This document shows positions 15,797 to 25,199 of a stretch of DNA of 47,577 nucleotides, in pieces. The translations under genes were made by a program, and so were the position numbers. Position 1 is the first letter of the stretch. Every line of letters begins with the position of its first letter. The DNA comes from DUZB01 sp964407525 (GTDB lineage: Bacteria > Desulfobacterota > DSM-4660 > Desulfatiglandales > Desulfatiglandaceae): positions 1 to 47,577 of the forward strand of contig CAYOWC010000009.1 of NCBI GenBank assembly GCA_964407525.1, in the 5' to 3' direction. The notes under the pieces were generated by a model. It saw nothing but the letters and a program-made list of their open reading frames with translations, did not search any database and had not been told where the DNA came from.

Positions 15797-17252
15797 AAAG
15801 GATATTAGGTTTGCCTACACATTTGACGATCTCATTCTCGTTCCGGCGCACTCTGAGGTGCTGCCTGGTGACGTGGATGTAAGTACGCGACTGTCGAGGA
15901 ATATCACATTGAGTATTCCAATCGTCAGCGCTGCGATGGATACGGTAACCGAGGCGGAGACGGCGATTACCATCGCACGGCAGGGCGGCCTTGGGTTTAT
16001 ACACAAGAATATAAGTGTTGAGCGTCAGGCCCTGGAAGTGGAGAAGGTCAAGAAATCAGAAAGCGGCATGATCGTGGATCCCATTACCATTGAACCGGAC
16101 AGGAAAATCTATGAAGTGCTTGAAATTATGAACCGGTACAAGATTTCGGGTGTTCCGGTGGTAAAAGGAGAAAGCCTCGTCGGCATCATTACGAACCGGG
16201 ATCTGCGGTTTGAAACAAAGCTCGACCAGCAGGTGGAATCGGTCATGACCAAAGACAACCTGGCTACGGCGAAGATGGGGATTACGCTGGAAGAGTCCAA
16301 GGCGATTTTGCACGAACGGCGCATAGAAAAATTGTTGGTGGTAGATGATTCAGGCAAGTTGAAAGGATTGATTACCATCAAGGATATAGAGAAGGTGAAA
16401 AAATATCCCCACGCATGTAAGGATGACCTGGGCCGGTTGCGTGTCGGCGCCGCGGTTGGCGTAGGACCCGACATGGTCGACAGGGTCAGGGCGCTTATCC
16501 AGGCGAATGTGGATGTGGTGGTAATCGATACGGCGCACGGTCATTCGGAATTTGTGATCCAGGCAGTCAGGAATTGCAGAAAGCAGTTCCCCGATCTGGA
16601 GTTGATTGCAGGCAATGTGGCTACATCCGGTGCAACAAGGGCCCTTGTGGAAGCGGGGGTTGATGCGGTAAAAGTTGGTGTGGGTCCCGGTTCCATTTGT
16701 ACCACCAGGGTTGTCGCTGGTGTGGGAGTTCCCCAGATGACGGCTATCATGGATTGCGCCATAGAAGCCGGGAAAGCGGGCGTTCCTGTTATTGCAGACG
16801 GTGGAATCAAGTTTTCCGGGGATGTTGCCAAGGCCCTGGCCGGAGGCGCCCATTGCGTCATGATCGGCAGTCTGTTTGCCGGTACGGAAGAAAGCCCTGG
16901 AGAAACGATTCTTTTTCAGGGGCGTACCTATAAAGTATATCGCGGGATGGGGTCTGTGGAGGCCATGCGGGAGGGCAGTAAAGACAGGTATTTTCAGGAG
17001 GATGCCGATACGGACAAAAAACTGGTTCCAGAAGGGATCGTGGGAAGGGTCCCCTACCGTGGGTCGTTGTCCGACACCATTTATCAGCTTGTCGGAGGTC
17101 TTCGAGCCGGCATGGGCTACCTTGGATGCCGGAATATGGAAGAACTCCAGAGCAAGCCGGAGTTTGTCCAGATCACCCCTGCCGGTCTGCTGGAGAGCCA
17201 CGTCCATGACGTGATCATTACCAAGGAAGCTCCCAATTACAGAGTGGAGTAG
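15789..17252 (+). CDS. guaB: IMP dehydrogenase
   Basis: GuaB, 487 residues, oxidises IMP to XMP with NAD+, the first step to GMP. The N-terminal catalytic part (FTFDDLILVPAHSEVLP-like start, AAMDTVTE) is interrupted by two CBS domains (about 95-205). The catalytic loop GPGSICTTRVVAG contains the active Cys, and the flap is RYFQEDADTDKKLVPEGI. The start ATG at 15789 has GGAAGGAG upstream, and overlaps the phosphatase gene. guaA follows after eight bases. Confidence 0.97.
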   Translation: MLKKDIRFAYTFDDLILVPAHSEVLPGDVDVSTRLSRNITLSIPIVSAAMDTVTEAETAITIARQGGLGFIHKNISVERQALEVEKVKKSESGMIVDPITIEPDRKIYEVLEIMNRYKISGVPVVKGESLVGIITNRDLRFETKLDQQVESVMTKDNLATAKMGITLEESKAILHERRIEKLLVVDDSGKLKGLITIKDIEKVKKYPHACKDDLGRLRVGAAVGVGPDMVDRVRALIQANVDVVVIDTAHGHSEFVIQAVRNCRKQFPDLELIAGNVATSGATRALVEAGVDAVKVGVGPGSICTTRVVAGVGVPQMTAIMDCAIEAGKAGVPVIADGGIKFSGDVAKALAGGAHCVMIGSLFAGTEESPGETILFQGRTYKVYRGMGSVEAMREGSKDRYFQEDADTDKKLVPEGIVGRVPYRGSLSDTIYQLVGGLRAGMGYLGCRNMEELQSKPEFVQITPAGLLESHVHDVIITKEAPNYRVE

Positions 17253-17260
17253 GAGTCACT

Positions 17261-18820
17261 ATGATGGAATATGATCTGTACACACAAAAAATACTGATTC
17301 TTGATTTCGGATCCCAGTATACGCAACTTATTGCCAGAAGAGTGCGGGAGGCGCGGGTTTACTGCGAAATACACCCCTTCAATATGGATTTTGATGCCAT
17401 AAAAAAATTCTCTCCAAAGGGCATCATCCTTTCAGGGGGCCCCTCAAGCATTTATGAACAGGATGCTCCTTTTGCCGATAAGAGAATCTTTGAACTGAAT
17501 GTGCCTGTTCTGGGGATCTGCTACGGTATGCAATATATGACCAATCTCCTCGGCGGGGTGGTTGGTGAATCGGGTGACCGTGAATACGGCAATGCCATGA
17601 TCACCATTCTGGATGATTCCGATCTGCTGCATGGCCTCGGGAAGGATGAAGCGAAAACCGTGTGGATGAGTCACGGAGACAGGATTGACCAGATGCCCCA
17701 GGGGTTTTCCATCCTTGCCGAAAGCACCAACAGCCCTGTGGCCGCCATGGCTGACCGGACCGGGAAATGGTTTGGGGTCCAATTCCATCCTGAAGTGGCT
17801 CATACGCCTGACGGTGTCAAGATAGTAGGGAATTTTCTATTCAGGATCTGCCGATGTGAACCAACCTGGAACATGAGCTCTTTTGTACAACGTACGGTAG
17901 AGGCTATGAGAGATCGGATAGGGACGGAAAGGGTGATCTGCGGCCTTTCCGGTGGGGTGGATTCATCGGTGACAGCCGTTCTGCTTTACAAGGCCATAGG
18001 AAAGAATCTGTCGTGTATCCTGGTGGACAATGGCCTGATGCGAAAGGATGAAGCCCGGGATGTCATGGAGATGTTCCAGACCCATTACGGCATGGATCTC
18101 CACCTGGTGGATGCGTCGGAACAATTCCTGGAATGTCTTGAGGGCGTAACCGATCCGGAAGAAAAAAGAAAGATTATTGGAAGGGAGTTCATTCATGTCT
18201 TTGAAAACAAGGCAAGTGAACTGGGCTGTGCTACGTGTCTGGCCCAGGGTACGCTCTACCCCGATGTGATTGAAAGTGTTTCCTTCAAAGGTCCTTCCGC
18301 AACCATAAAAAGCCATCATAATGTGGGTGGGCTGCCGGAGGTGATGAAGCTCAAACTGGTGGAACCCCTTCGGGAACTCTTCAAGGATGAAGTGCGCGAA
18401 GTAGGAATGGAGCTCGGTCTGCCGAGAGAGTTGGTCATGCGGCAGCCTTTTCCGGGCCCCGGCCTTGCTGTAAGGATTCTGGGTGAGATTACGAAGGAGA
18501 GACTCCATATTCTCAGGGCGGCTGATGCTATTGTTACGGAAGAAATCAAATCGGCCGGGCTTTATGAAAAAGTGTGGCAGTCCTTTGCTGTGCTCCTGCC
18601 TGTAAAGACGGTAGGTGTTATGGGAGACGAAAGGACCTATGAACATGTTATCGCAGTCAGGAGTGTTGACAGCCTGGACGCTATGACGGCGGACTGGTCA
18701 AAGATTCCTTACGAAGTGCTGGGAAGGATATCCAATCGGATTATCAACAGTGTAAAAGGTGTCAACAGGGTTGTTTACGACATCTCCTCCAAGCCACCTG
18801 GGACTATTGAGTGGGAATGA
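17261..18820 (+). CDS. guaA: GMP synthase (glutamine-hydrolysing)
   Basis: GuaA, 519 residues, converts XMP to GMP. The N-terminal class I glutamine amidotransferase has LDFGSQYTQLIARR, the nucleophile elbow GICYGMQ and VQFHPEV. The ATP-pyrophosphatase domain has the P-loop GLSGGVDSS and the C-terminal dimerisation domain ends in PPGTIEWE, the usual GuaA terminus. Normal length, co-transcribed with guaB. Confidence 0.98.
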   Translation: MMEYDLYTQKILILDFGSQYTQLIARRVREARVYCEIHPFNMDFDAIKKFSPKGIILSGGPSSIYEQDAPFADKRIFELNVPVLGICYGMQYMTNLLGGVVGESGDREYGNAMITILDDSDLLHGLGKDEAKTVWMSHGDRIDQMPQGFSILAESTNSPVAAMADRTGKWFGVQFHPEVAHTPDGVKIVGNFLFRICRCEPTWNMSSFVQRTVEAMRDRIGTERVICGLSGGVDSSVTAVLLYKAIGKNLSCILVDNGLMRKDEARDVMEMFQTHYGMDLHLVDASEQFLECLEGVTDPEEKRKIIGREFIHVFENKASELGCATCLAQGTLYPDVIESVSFKGPSATIKSHHNVGGLPEVMKLKLVEPLRELFKDEVREVGMELGLPRELVMRQPFPGPGLAVRILGEITKERLHILRAADAIVTEEIKSAGLYEKVWQSFAVLLPVKTVGVMGDERTYEHVIAVRSVDSLDAMTADWSKIPYEVLGRISNRIINSVKGVNRVVYDISSKPPGTIEWE

Positions 18821-18832
18821 AAATCAGTAGGG

Positions 18833-18930
18833 AGAATATGTAGTAGGGAGTAAGAAGTAGGCAGAACACAGCGGGCAGTAGGCAGTGACGAAACGCCAAT
18901 GACTAATGACCAATGACAAGTGACCAATAT
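18833..18930. repeat. Degenerate short tandem repeats (AGTAGGCAG and CCAATGA types)
   Basis: Between guaA and the alcohol dehydrogenase lie two blocks of imperfect short repeats: AGTAGGGAG/AGTAGGCAG-type units (about 18840-18888), then CCAATGACTAATGA-type units (about 18896-18928). The second block runs up to the start of the next gene and leaves it without a clear ribosome site. Confidence 0.7.
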
Positions 18931-18931
18931 C

Positions 18932-20167
18932 ATGAACCCGATCCCCGCTTTCCATTTTTCCCCTGTTCCGGACATTACCTTCGGACCTGGTGAATTTCGG
19001 CGTCTTCCTGGTATTTTGTCGAAGGCGGTCGGTTCTGTGCTTGTTATAACGGGAGCAAAATCGTTCAGGTCGTCTGAACACTGGCAAAATTTGCTAAAGA
19101 AGTTGCAGACAGGTTCCATTTCCTTTTTCGAATGGCCCCTTTCGGGAGAGCCGACGGTGGACCAGATCGATGATCTGGTCAGCGTTTTCAGAGGAAAGGG
19201 TGTGGGAATGGTGGTCGCCATTGGCGGAGGCAGCGTCGTCGACGGTGGAAAAGCGATTTCGGCCATGTTGCCTGTTCAAGGTTCGGTGATGGATTTCCTT
19301 GAAGGCGTAGGAACCAGGACGCACAACGGAAAAAAAATTCCGTTTGTGGCGGTTCCAACCACGGCAGGCACCGGCAGTGAAGCTACCAAGAATGCCGTCA
19401 TTCGAGGCAGCAGCGGTCAGTTCTTTAAAAAATCCCTTCGCCATGAGAATTTTGTCCCTGATGCGGCGATAATCGATCCTGAACTCATGCTATCCTGCCC
19501 TCCGGATATTACAGCGGCCTGTGGGATGGATGCCTTTACCCAGCTTCTGGAATCGTATGTTTCCACGAAGGCCACGCCGATGACGGATGCTTTGGCCTTC
19601 AGCGCTCTCCGGCACGTGAAGGAGGCTCTTATTCCCGTATCCACCACGGAGGGAACCCATATCCATTACAGGGCGGCCATGGCCTACGGCGCTTTGATAT
19701 CGGGGGTTACCCTGGCGAATGTCGGTCTCGGGGTCGTGCACGGCCTGGCGGGACCCCTGGGGGGGCTGGTTGATATCCCCCATGGCCTTGCCTGTGGCCT
19801 GTTGCTGGGACCGGCAACGGAAATGAATATCCGGGTCCTCGAAGAGCAAAAAGAAATGGACAGTCCTGCTTTGAGGAAATATGCGCGGGTGGGGCATCTT
19901 TTGAAGAACAGTAATGGGGAAGACGTGTACCAAGGGTGCCGATTTCTGGTTTCTGAGTTGAAAAACTGGAGAGAACAACTGCCGTTTCCTACCCCGGAAA
20001 GCCTCGGTGTACCCCTTGCCCAGCTTGATGAAGCAACCCGCCTTTCAGGGAACAAGAATAACCCGGCGCATTTGGAGGAGGAAGACAGGAGGAAGCTGCT
20101 GCGACTTTCTTTCCAACATCAAAACGCGTTCCCAACCACGAATCACACGAATAGCACGAATGAATAG
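18932..20167 (+). CDS. Iron-containing-type alcohol dehydrogenase
   Basis: A family III NAD(P)-linked alcohol dehydrogenase of about 411 residues. Cofactor motif GGGSVVDGGKAIS and the conserved TAGTGSEATKNAVI are visible. Metal ligands: Asp in CGMDAFTQ, and two histidines in VVHGLAGPLGG and IPHGLACG. The first usual metal histidine (DALTH in most members) is Gln here, so the metal set may differ. The start is ATG 18932 (a GTG lies at 18920); neither has a convincing ribosome site because of the upstream repeats. The last dozen residues (TTNHTNSTNE) are encoded by another short repeat. Substrate unknown. Confidence 0.88.
   Translation: MNPIPAFHFSPVPDITFGPGEFRRLPGILSKAVGSVLVITGAKSFRSSEHWQNLLKKLQTGSISFFEWPLSGEPTVDQIDDLVSVFRGKGVGMVVAIGGGSVVDGGKAISAMLPVQGSVMDFLEGVGTRTHNGKKIPFVAVPTTAGTGSEATKNAVIRGSSGQFFKKSLRHENFVPDAAIIDPELMLSCPPDITAACGMDAFTQLLESYVSTKATPMTDALAFSALRHVKEALIPVSTTEGTHIHYRAAMAYGALISGVTLANVGLGVVHGLAGPLGGLVDIPHGLACGLLLGPATEMNIRVLEEQKEMDSPALRKYARVGHLLKNSNGEDVYQGCRFLVSELKNWREQLPFPTPESLGVPLAQLDEATRLSGNKNNPAHLEEEDRRKLLRLSFQHQNAFPTTNHTNSTNE
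20134..20166. repeat. CACGAAT short repeat at gene end
   Basis: The end of the dehydrogenase gene contains several CACGAAT-type units in a row. They extend the reading frame by about ten residues of low-complexity sequence. This looks like a dispersed repeat that captured the stop codon. Confidence 0.6.
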
Positions 20168-20214
20168 GAATCCAGGCCTTTCCTATTGAAATGAAAATTT
20201 ATAGGTGAATTTTT

Positions 20215-20249
20215 CCATAATCTAAGATTATGGATATGATAAGTATAAT
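20215..20249 (+). promoter_or_regulatory. Palindromic operator candidate with TATAAT
   Basis: A perfect inverted repeat CCATAATC-TAA-GATTATGG (20215-20233) lies 11 bases upstream of TATAAT (20244-20249), covering the place of a -35 box. The arrangement suggests a repressor or activator site controlling the molybdenum hydroxylase genes about 110 bases downstream. A TTGACA at 20254-20259 lacks a good -10 box. Confidence 0.4.
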
Positions 20250-20356
20250 CGAATTGACAACTTTGCCCTTTCGGGGGGAAAATAAAAGAAAAATTTAGGC
20301 CACACTTTTTGAGTAGTTAAATAGAGTTAAGGGTTTTTTGGAAAAGGAGAAAAGGA

Positions 20357-21232
20357 ATGCTTTTACCCAAGTTTGAATACCATGAGCCTCTGACGGTAGA
20401 TGAAGCCTGCCGGATTATGGGCGAGCTGGGCCAGAGCGCCAAACCTCTGGCTGGTGGTACGGATCTGATCGTCAATATGAAAAAGAAAGTGCTGAGTCCG
20501 TCCCATGTGGTTTCTCTGTCGGGGATCGCGGATTTAAAGGAGTTGGATTCGGGCAATGGAACTGTGAAAATCGGCGCATGCATCACTGCGTCGGAAATTG
20601 CCCAGTCGGAGACAATTCTGAAGAGTTTCAGCGCGTTGAGCAAAGGCGCTGGTTCCCTGGGATCTCCATTGATTCGGAATCTTGCCACCATAGCGGGAAA
20701 CCTGGTTTCGGCGAGACCGGCAGCAGATTTTCCGCCTGCCCTCCTGGCATACGACGGCCAGGTTGTACTCATGAAATCTACCGGAGAAAGAATTGTCCCC
20801 CTGTCTGATTTTTTCAAGGGACCCGGACAAACTGTTATGGAGCCGGATGAGCTGCTGACACAGATTATTTTACAGAAACCTCCTGCAGGTTCCGGTGCAG
20901 GATTTATCAAACTCGGGGTCAGGAAGACCCTGGAAATATCCTTGACCAATGCGGCTGCCTATCTTGCTCTTGACCAGGACGGTTCCATTAAAACGGCCCG
21001 TGTTTTCCTGGGTTCTGTAGCTCCTACGCCCCTTCGGTCCCCGTCTGCGGAAAAAATTCTGACCGGCGAGAAACCTGACGAAGCCCTTTTTGAGAAAGCG
21101 GGAGAGGCTGCGGCTGGGGACAGTAAACCGATTGACGATTTCAGGGCCTCTGCGGAGTATAAGAAGGCCATGGTGGCGGTACTGACGAAACGAGCCCTGA
21201 ACATGGCGTTTAAGGAAGCAAACGCCGGTTAA
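20357..21232 (+). CDS. Molybdenum hydroxylase FAD subunit (XdhB/CoxM-like)
   Basis: A 291-residue FAD-binding medium subunit of the xanthine oxidase family. The flavin loop LAGGTDLIVNMKK, IRNLATIAGNLVSARPAADF and the CO-dehydrogenase flavoprotein C-terminal domain are recognisable. It has no inserted cysteine cluster, which separates it from true 4-hydroxybenzoyl-CoA reductase beta subunits. Ribosome site AAAGGAG nearby. It heads the operon 20357-24165 and passes electrons from the 2Fe-2S subunit to FAD. Confidence 0.93.
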   Translation: MLLPKFEYHEPLTVDEACRIMGELGQSAKPLAGGTDLIVNMKKKVLSPSHVVSLSGIADLKELDSGNGTVKIGACITASEIAQSETILKSFSALSKGAGSLGSPLIRNLATIAGNLVSARPAADFPPALLAYDGQVVLMKSTGERIVPLSDFFKGPGQTVMEPDELLTQIILQKPPAGSGAGFIKLGVRKTLEISLTNAAAYLALDQDGSIKTARVFLGSVAPTPLRSPSAEKILTGEKPDEALFEKAGEAAAGDSKPIDDFRASAEYKKAMVAVLTKRALNMAFKEANAG

Positions 21233-21248
21233 TATAAGGAGATTTGGA

Positions 21249-21710
21249 ATGAAAAAACTTATCAGCGTGAACATTAACGATAAGGAATATGAGGTGGCCG
21301 TCAGTCCCAATCAGACCCTGGTGGATCTGATTCGTAACGATCTGGAACTGACTGGGACAAAAAAAGGTTGTGAATTAGGGGATTGTGGTTCCTGCACGGT
21401 CATCATGGATGGAAAACCGGTCAATTCCTGTCTTGTTCTGGCGGTTCAGGCCAATGGGAAAAAAATTACCACCATAGAGGGTGTTGCAAACGGCGAGAAG
21501 CTTCATCCTGTCCAGGAGGCATTCGTGGAACACGGAGCGATCCAGTGCGGGTTCTGTAGCCCGGGGATGATTCTCTCTGGAAAAAGCCTGCTGGAATCGA
21601 ACCCCAAACCGACCGAGTTAGAGATTCGCACGGCTATCTCTGGAAATCTATGCCGCTGTACCGGGTACCAGAAAATTGTTGAGGCCATCAAGGATGTAAG
21701 CGAAAAATAA
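21249..21710 (+). CDS. Molybdenum hydroxylase [2Fe-2S] subunit
   Basis: A 153-residue small subunit with two [2Fe-2S] centres: plant-type CELGDCGSC plus a later Cys, and the C-terminal helical domain CGFCSPGM ... CRCTGYQKIV. It transfers electrons from the Mo centre to FAD. Starts 16 bases after the FAD-subunit gene with an AAGGAG site. Full length and normal for the family. Confidence 0.96.
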   Translation: MKKLISVNINDKEYEVAVSPNQTLVDLIRNDLELTGTKKGCELGDCGSCTVIMDGKPVNSCLVLAVQANGKKITTIEGVANGEKLHPVQEAFVEHGAIQCGFCSPGMILSGKSLLESNPKPTELEIRTAISGNLCRCTGYQKIVEAIKDVSEK

Positions 21711-21798
21711 CCTGACTGTAAAGGTAACCCTGTCTAGCGATATTCTGACCTGAAAAGGCGACAACGGGGTAACAGCCTTCCATGAGGAGAGAAACAAT

Positions 21799-24165
21799 AT
21801 GAGCGAATATGATGTGATCAACAGCCGGGCGCCCAGACTGGACGCCCCTGACAAGGCCACGGGGCGCGCTAAATACATTGATGACCTGAAAATGCCGAAT
21901 ATGCTTTATGGAGCCCTCCTTCAGAGCCCGTTTGCCCATGCGAAAATCCTGAACATTGACACCTCCAGGGCGGAAAAACTCCCGGGGGTAAAGCGCGTGA
22001 TCACGGCAAAAGATATCGGCACGGTGAACTACGGCATCAGCCCGGCCCGTTACGATGAAACTGTTTTCTGTACCGACAAAGCCCGGTACGTGGGCGATGA
22101 AATTGCGGCAGTGGCCGCGACCGATCTGGAGACCGCCCACGAGGCTCTTTCCCTGATCCAGGTGGATTACGAAGAACTTCCGGCCATTTTGAGTATTGAA
22201 GAAGCCATGGCCGAAGGGGCGCCCGCCATTCAGGATAAATTTCCCAACAATATCGGCGCGGAGGTCCATCAGGAGTTCGGGGATGTGGATGCAGCGCTCA
22301 AAGAGTGTGACCTGGTTCGAACGGACACATTCATCAACAAGCGTCAGGATGGTGCGTTTATCGAACCCCACGGTTGTGTGGCCGATTTTGACCGGAGCGG
22401 GTACCTGACCCTCCACAGTTCGGCCCAGTCGCCCCATTATACCATGCGAAACGTGGCCATGGTCCTGGGTCTTCCCATCGGGAAGGTGAGGGTCGTCAAA
22501 CCCTACGTGGGTGGCGGATTCGGCCCCAAGATGGAAGCAACCCCCATGGACTACTGCGCGTCGTTTCTTTCAAAGGTTACCGGCTGTCCCGTAAAAATGA
22601 ATTATACCCGGGAACAGGTCTTCCTCCATTCCAGGGCAAGACATCAGTTCGTACACAAGCTCACGACCGGTGTGAAAAAAGACGGAACGATTGTAGCGCT
22701 TGCCAACGAATGCCATATGGACGGTGGGGCATATTCCAGCTTTGGCATTGCGACGGTCTACTATGCCGGGTCCCTGTTAGGCGCTCCTTACCGGCTCAAA
22801 AATATGAAATACGATGGATATCGGCTCTTCACCAACAAGCCCGCCTGCGGCGCCCAGAGGGGTCACGGAGGGGTGGCGGCCCGAGCGGCATGGGAACAGC
22901 AGGTGGACATCCTGGCCGAGGATCTGGGGATCGATCCCGTGGAAATGAGGCTCAGAAATTCCATGGAGGCGGGGGATGTTACCTGTAACGATTTTAATAC
23001 CAGCAGCTTCGGGATGAAAGAGTGCATCCAGGCGGTCGCCGATGGTTCCGACTGGAAGTCTAAGAAAGGCAAGCTGCCGGAAGGAAAGGGCATCGGCGTT
23101 GCTACCGGGTTTTTCGTGTCGGGGGCCGGCTATCCCATCTACCGTTCCGAAACCGCCCATTCCACGATCACGATCAAGTTGTCAGACGATGGCGGCATTG
23201 TCCATGTGTTCAGTGGTTCCGCTGAGATCGGGCAGGGGTCTGATACGACCATAGGTATGATTGCTGCGGAGGCGGTGGGTGTGCCGCTGTCGGATGTGCG
23301 GGTCGAATCTGGTGATACGGATTTTGGTGTGGACCTGGGTGCCTATTCCAGCCGCCAGACCCTCATGACCGGCCATGCCACCAAGGATGCGGCTGAGAAC
23401 ATAAAGGCCCAGGTGCTTGAGGTTCTGTCAGAGGAAATGGGCATTCCTGTTGAAGAGATGGATGTGAAGAGAGGTTTGATCGTATTTAAGAACGGAAGCC
23501 CCGATTTTCAAAAAGTCAGGACCATCTACGTCAAGGAGCACCGGGGATTTACTGATTCTCCCAAAGAAGGCTCTCTCACTTTTAAGGAAGCAGCGCGCCT
23601 TGCCTACCTGCGAAAAGGAAACATTGTGGGGACCGGAAAATACAGCCCGGGGGAGTTGGGTGGAAAATTCAAGGGCGCCACAGTGGGAACCTCTCCGGCT
23701 TATGGACCTTCCGCCCAGGTGGTGGAAGTGAGTGTGGATATGGAGACAGGCCAGGTGACGGTGGACAATATGAACGATGCCCATGACTGCGGATTTGCCA
23801 TCAACAAGACCTCGGTGGAAGCCCAGATGGAGGGGTCCCTTTCCATGGGTTTGGGCGAAGCCTTGTATGAAGAGGTCAAGTTTGACGACAAAGGGAATAT
23901 CTTAAACGCCAACCTGGGAGAGTACAAATTAGCGACAGCGCTGGATATGCCTCCAGTGAATGCCATCATTGTGGAAAGCAATGAGCCTGCGGGACCCTAC
24001 GGGGCCAAAGAGGTGGGAGAGGGTGCCATCATGCCTACCATCCCGGCCATCCTCAACGCCGTTTACGATGCCGCCGGAGTTCGAGTCTGGGAACTTCCCC
24101 TGACGCCTGAGCGCGTATACAAAGCTATTAAGGAAAAAGAGGCAAAAGAAAAAGAGAAGAAATAG
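21799..24165 (+). CDS. Molybdenum hydroxylase large (Mo-cofactor) subunit
   Basis: A 788-residue catalytic subunit of the xanthine oxidase family. Motifs seen: RLDAPDKATGRAKYIDD at the start, VGGGFGPKM, QRGHGGVAARAAWE, AEIGQGSDTTIGMIAAEA and GPYGAKEVGEGAIMP, which contains the catalytic Glu. The GDTDFGVDLGAYSSRQTLM segment resembles the alpha subunit of 4-hydroxybenzoyl-CoA reductase more than xanthine dehydrogenase or CO dehydrogenase (no CSFR loop). The substrate is thus probably an aromatic or N-heterocyclic compound or an aldehyde, but cannot be fixed from sequence. Good ribosome site GAGGAG upstream. Confidence 0.92.
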   Translation: MSEYDVINSRAPRLDAPDKATGRAKYIDDLKMPNMLYGALLQSPFAHAKILNIDTSRAEKLPGVKRVITAKDIGTVNYGISPARYDETVFCTDKARYVGDEIAAVAATDLETAHEALSLIQVDYEELPAILSIEEAMAEGAPAIQDKFPNNIGAEVHQEFGDVDAALKECDLVRTDTFINKRQDGAFIEPHGCVADFDRSGYLTLHSSAQSPHYTMRNVAMVLGLPIGKVRVVKPYVGGGFGPKMEATPMDYCASFLSKVTGCPVKMNYTREQVFLHSRARHQFVHKLTTGVKKDGTIVALANECHMDGGAYSSFGIATVYYAGSLLGAPYRLKNMKYDGYRLFTNKPACGAQRGHGGVAARAAWEQQVDILAEDLGIDPVEMRLRNSMEAGDVTCNDFNTSSFGMKECIQAVADGSDWKSKKGKLPEGKGIGVATGFFVSGAGYPIYRSETAHSTITIKLSDDGGIVHVFSGSAEIGQGSDTTIGMIAAEAVGVPLSDVRVESGDTDFGVDLGAYSSRQTLMTGHATKDAAENIKAQVLEVLSEEMGIPVEEMDVKRGLIVFKNGSPDFQKVRTIYVKEHRGFTDSPKEGSLTFKEAARLAYLRKGNIVGTGKYSPGELGGKFKGATVGTSPAYGPSAQVVEVSVDMETGQVTVDNMNDAHDCGFAINKTSVEAQMEGSLSMGLGEALYEEVKFDDKGNILNANLGEYKLATALDMPPVNAIIVESNEPAGPYGAKEVGEGAIMPTIPAILNAVYDAAGVRVWELPLTPERVYKAIKEKEAKEKEKK

Positions 24166-24179
24166 CAGCCCATCCCCTC

Positions 24180-24229
24180 GTTCCCACGCTCCGCGTGGGA
24201 ACGCACTTCAGACGCTCTGCGTCTTTTCA
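24180..24229. repeat. REP-like palindrome and hairpin after the Mo operon
   Basis: GTTCCCACGCTCCGCGTGGGAAC (24180-24202, given by its arms GTTCCCACG/CGTGGGAAC) is a strong palindrome. A second hairpin GACGC-TCT-GCGTC followed by four T (24211-24227) could act as a terminator for the converging genes. The first palindrome belongs to a family repeated several times up to 35.1 kb. Confidence 0.7.
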
Positions 24230-24232
24230 CTC

Positions 24233-25042
24233 TTATCCGATCTTATCCGTCAGTGCCTTCACTGCCTTCAAATACTCCTCCATCCCCCGAAAGAAAATAT
24301 CATTATGGTTGGCTCCGGGGATCATGAGGAGCTGTTTATCGCGTGCGCCCGAAGCTTCATAGAGTTCCTGTGCATCCGAGAAAGGGATGATATGGTCTTT
24401 TTCCGCGTGAATGATCAATGTTGGTTTTCGATAGTCTCGTATTTTCGATCTGTTGTTCATCCCTGCGTCTTCCTTGAAACCAAGGGTTTCCAGGTTCACA
24501 CCCAGGAGTTCTAAAAGTGGCCCGGTCCGGGCAAATCCGCTCTCTATAATGAGGGCATCGATCCGGTCTTCATGGTGGGATGCCAGTTCAAGGGCGGAGG
24601 CGCTTCCAAGAGATCTACCCATGACAATGACCGGACCCCGGCAACCTCTTTCCTCCAGGAAGTTCATTGTAAAATCAAAGATTCGGTGGCAGTCGCCCAT
24701 CATGGCCGTAATGGTGGGTGTACCGGTTGATCGTCCGTAGCCTCGATAATCCACCGGCAGAAAATTGACCCCCATACGGTTGTAGACGGGTGCCATTTCA
24801 TCATAATCAGCCACGATTTCCCCATTCCCGTGGAAAAAAAGGATGGTTGGTCCGGTTTGTTCCGTCGGATGAAAACGGGCCCCCACCACGTTTTTATCCA
24901 CCGGGATCAGGAATTCCTCTCCGGGAACCGACGCCTTTTTTATTCGCCATTCTTTCCGGGGATGAAAAAGGGCCATCAGAATTTCGGGACGGTCTAGAGG
25001 AGAATAGTCGATTTCTTCAATGTCTGTTGTATTGTTGTGCAT
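24233..25042 (-). CDS. Alpha/beta hydrolase
   Basis: A 269-residue serine hydrolase of the alpha/beta fold without signal peptide. The nucleophile elbow is GRSLGSA (Ser), the acid is in HAEKDHIIPF and the catalytic His in GANHNDIFF. The oxyanion region FFHGNGEIVADY and PVDYRGYGRSTG fit the BAAT/FrsA/YqkD-like hydrolases. Starts at ATG 25042, divergent from the secreted FGE protein gene. Substrate unknown. Confidence 0.9.
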   Translation of the reverse strand: MHNNTTDIEEIDYSPLDRPEILMALFHPRKEWRIKKASVPGEEFLIPVDKNVVGARFHPTEQTGPTILFFHGNGEIVADYDEMAPVYNRMGVNFLPVDYRGYGRSTGTPTITAMMGDCHRIFDFTMNFLEERGCRGPVIVMGRSLGSASALELASHHEDRIDALIIESGFARTGPLLELLGVNLETLGFKEDAGMNNRSKIRDYRKPTLIIHAEKDHIIPFSDAQELYEASGARDKQLLMIPGANHNDIFFRGMEEYLKAVKALTDKIG

Positions 25043-25199
25043 ATCTTTGATCCTTCCCTATTTATTTTCGTCCGACAGCGTCGAAACGAGGGGGCCATCT
25101 GTCGAAAAATCCTTGTATGTTAAGTGTTTTCATGGTATCCACTGTCAGCTAAATGGGTTGGATTGTCAATTTATATATTTGTATTTACATGTCGGAATG

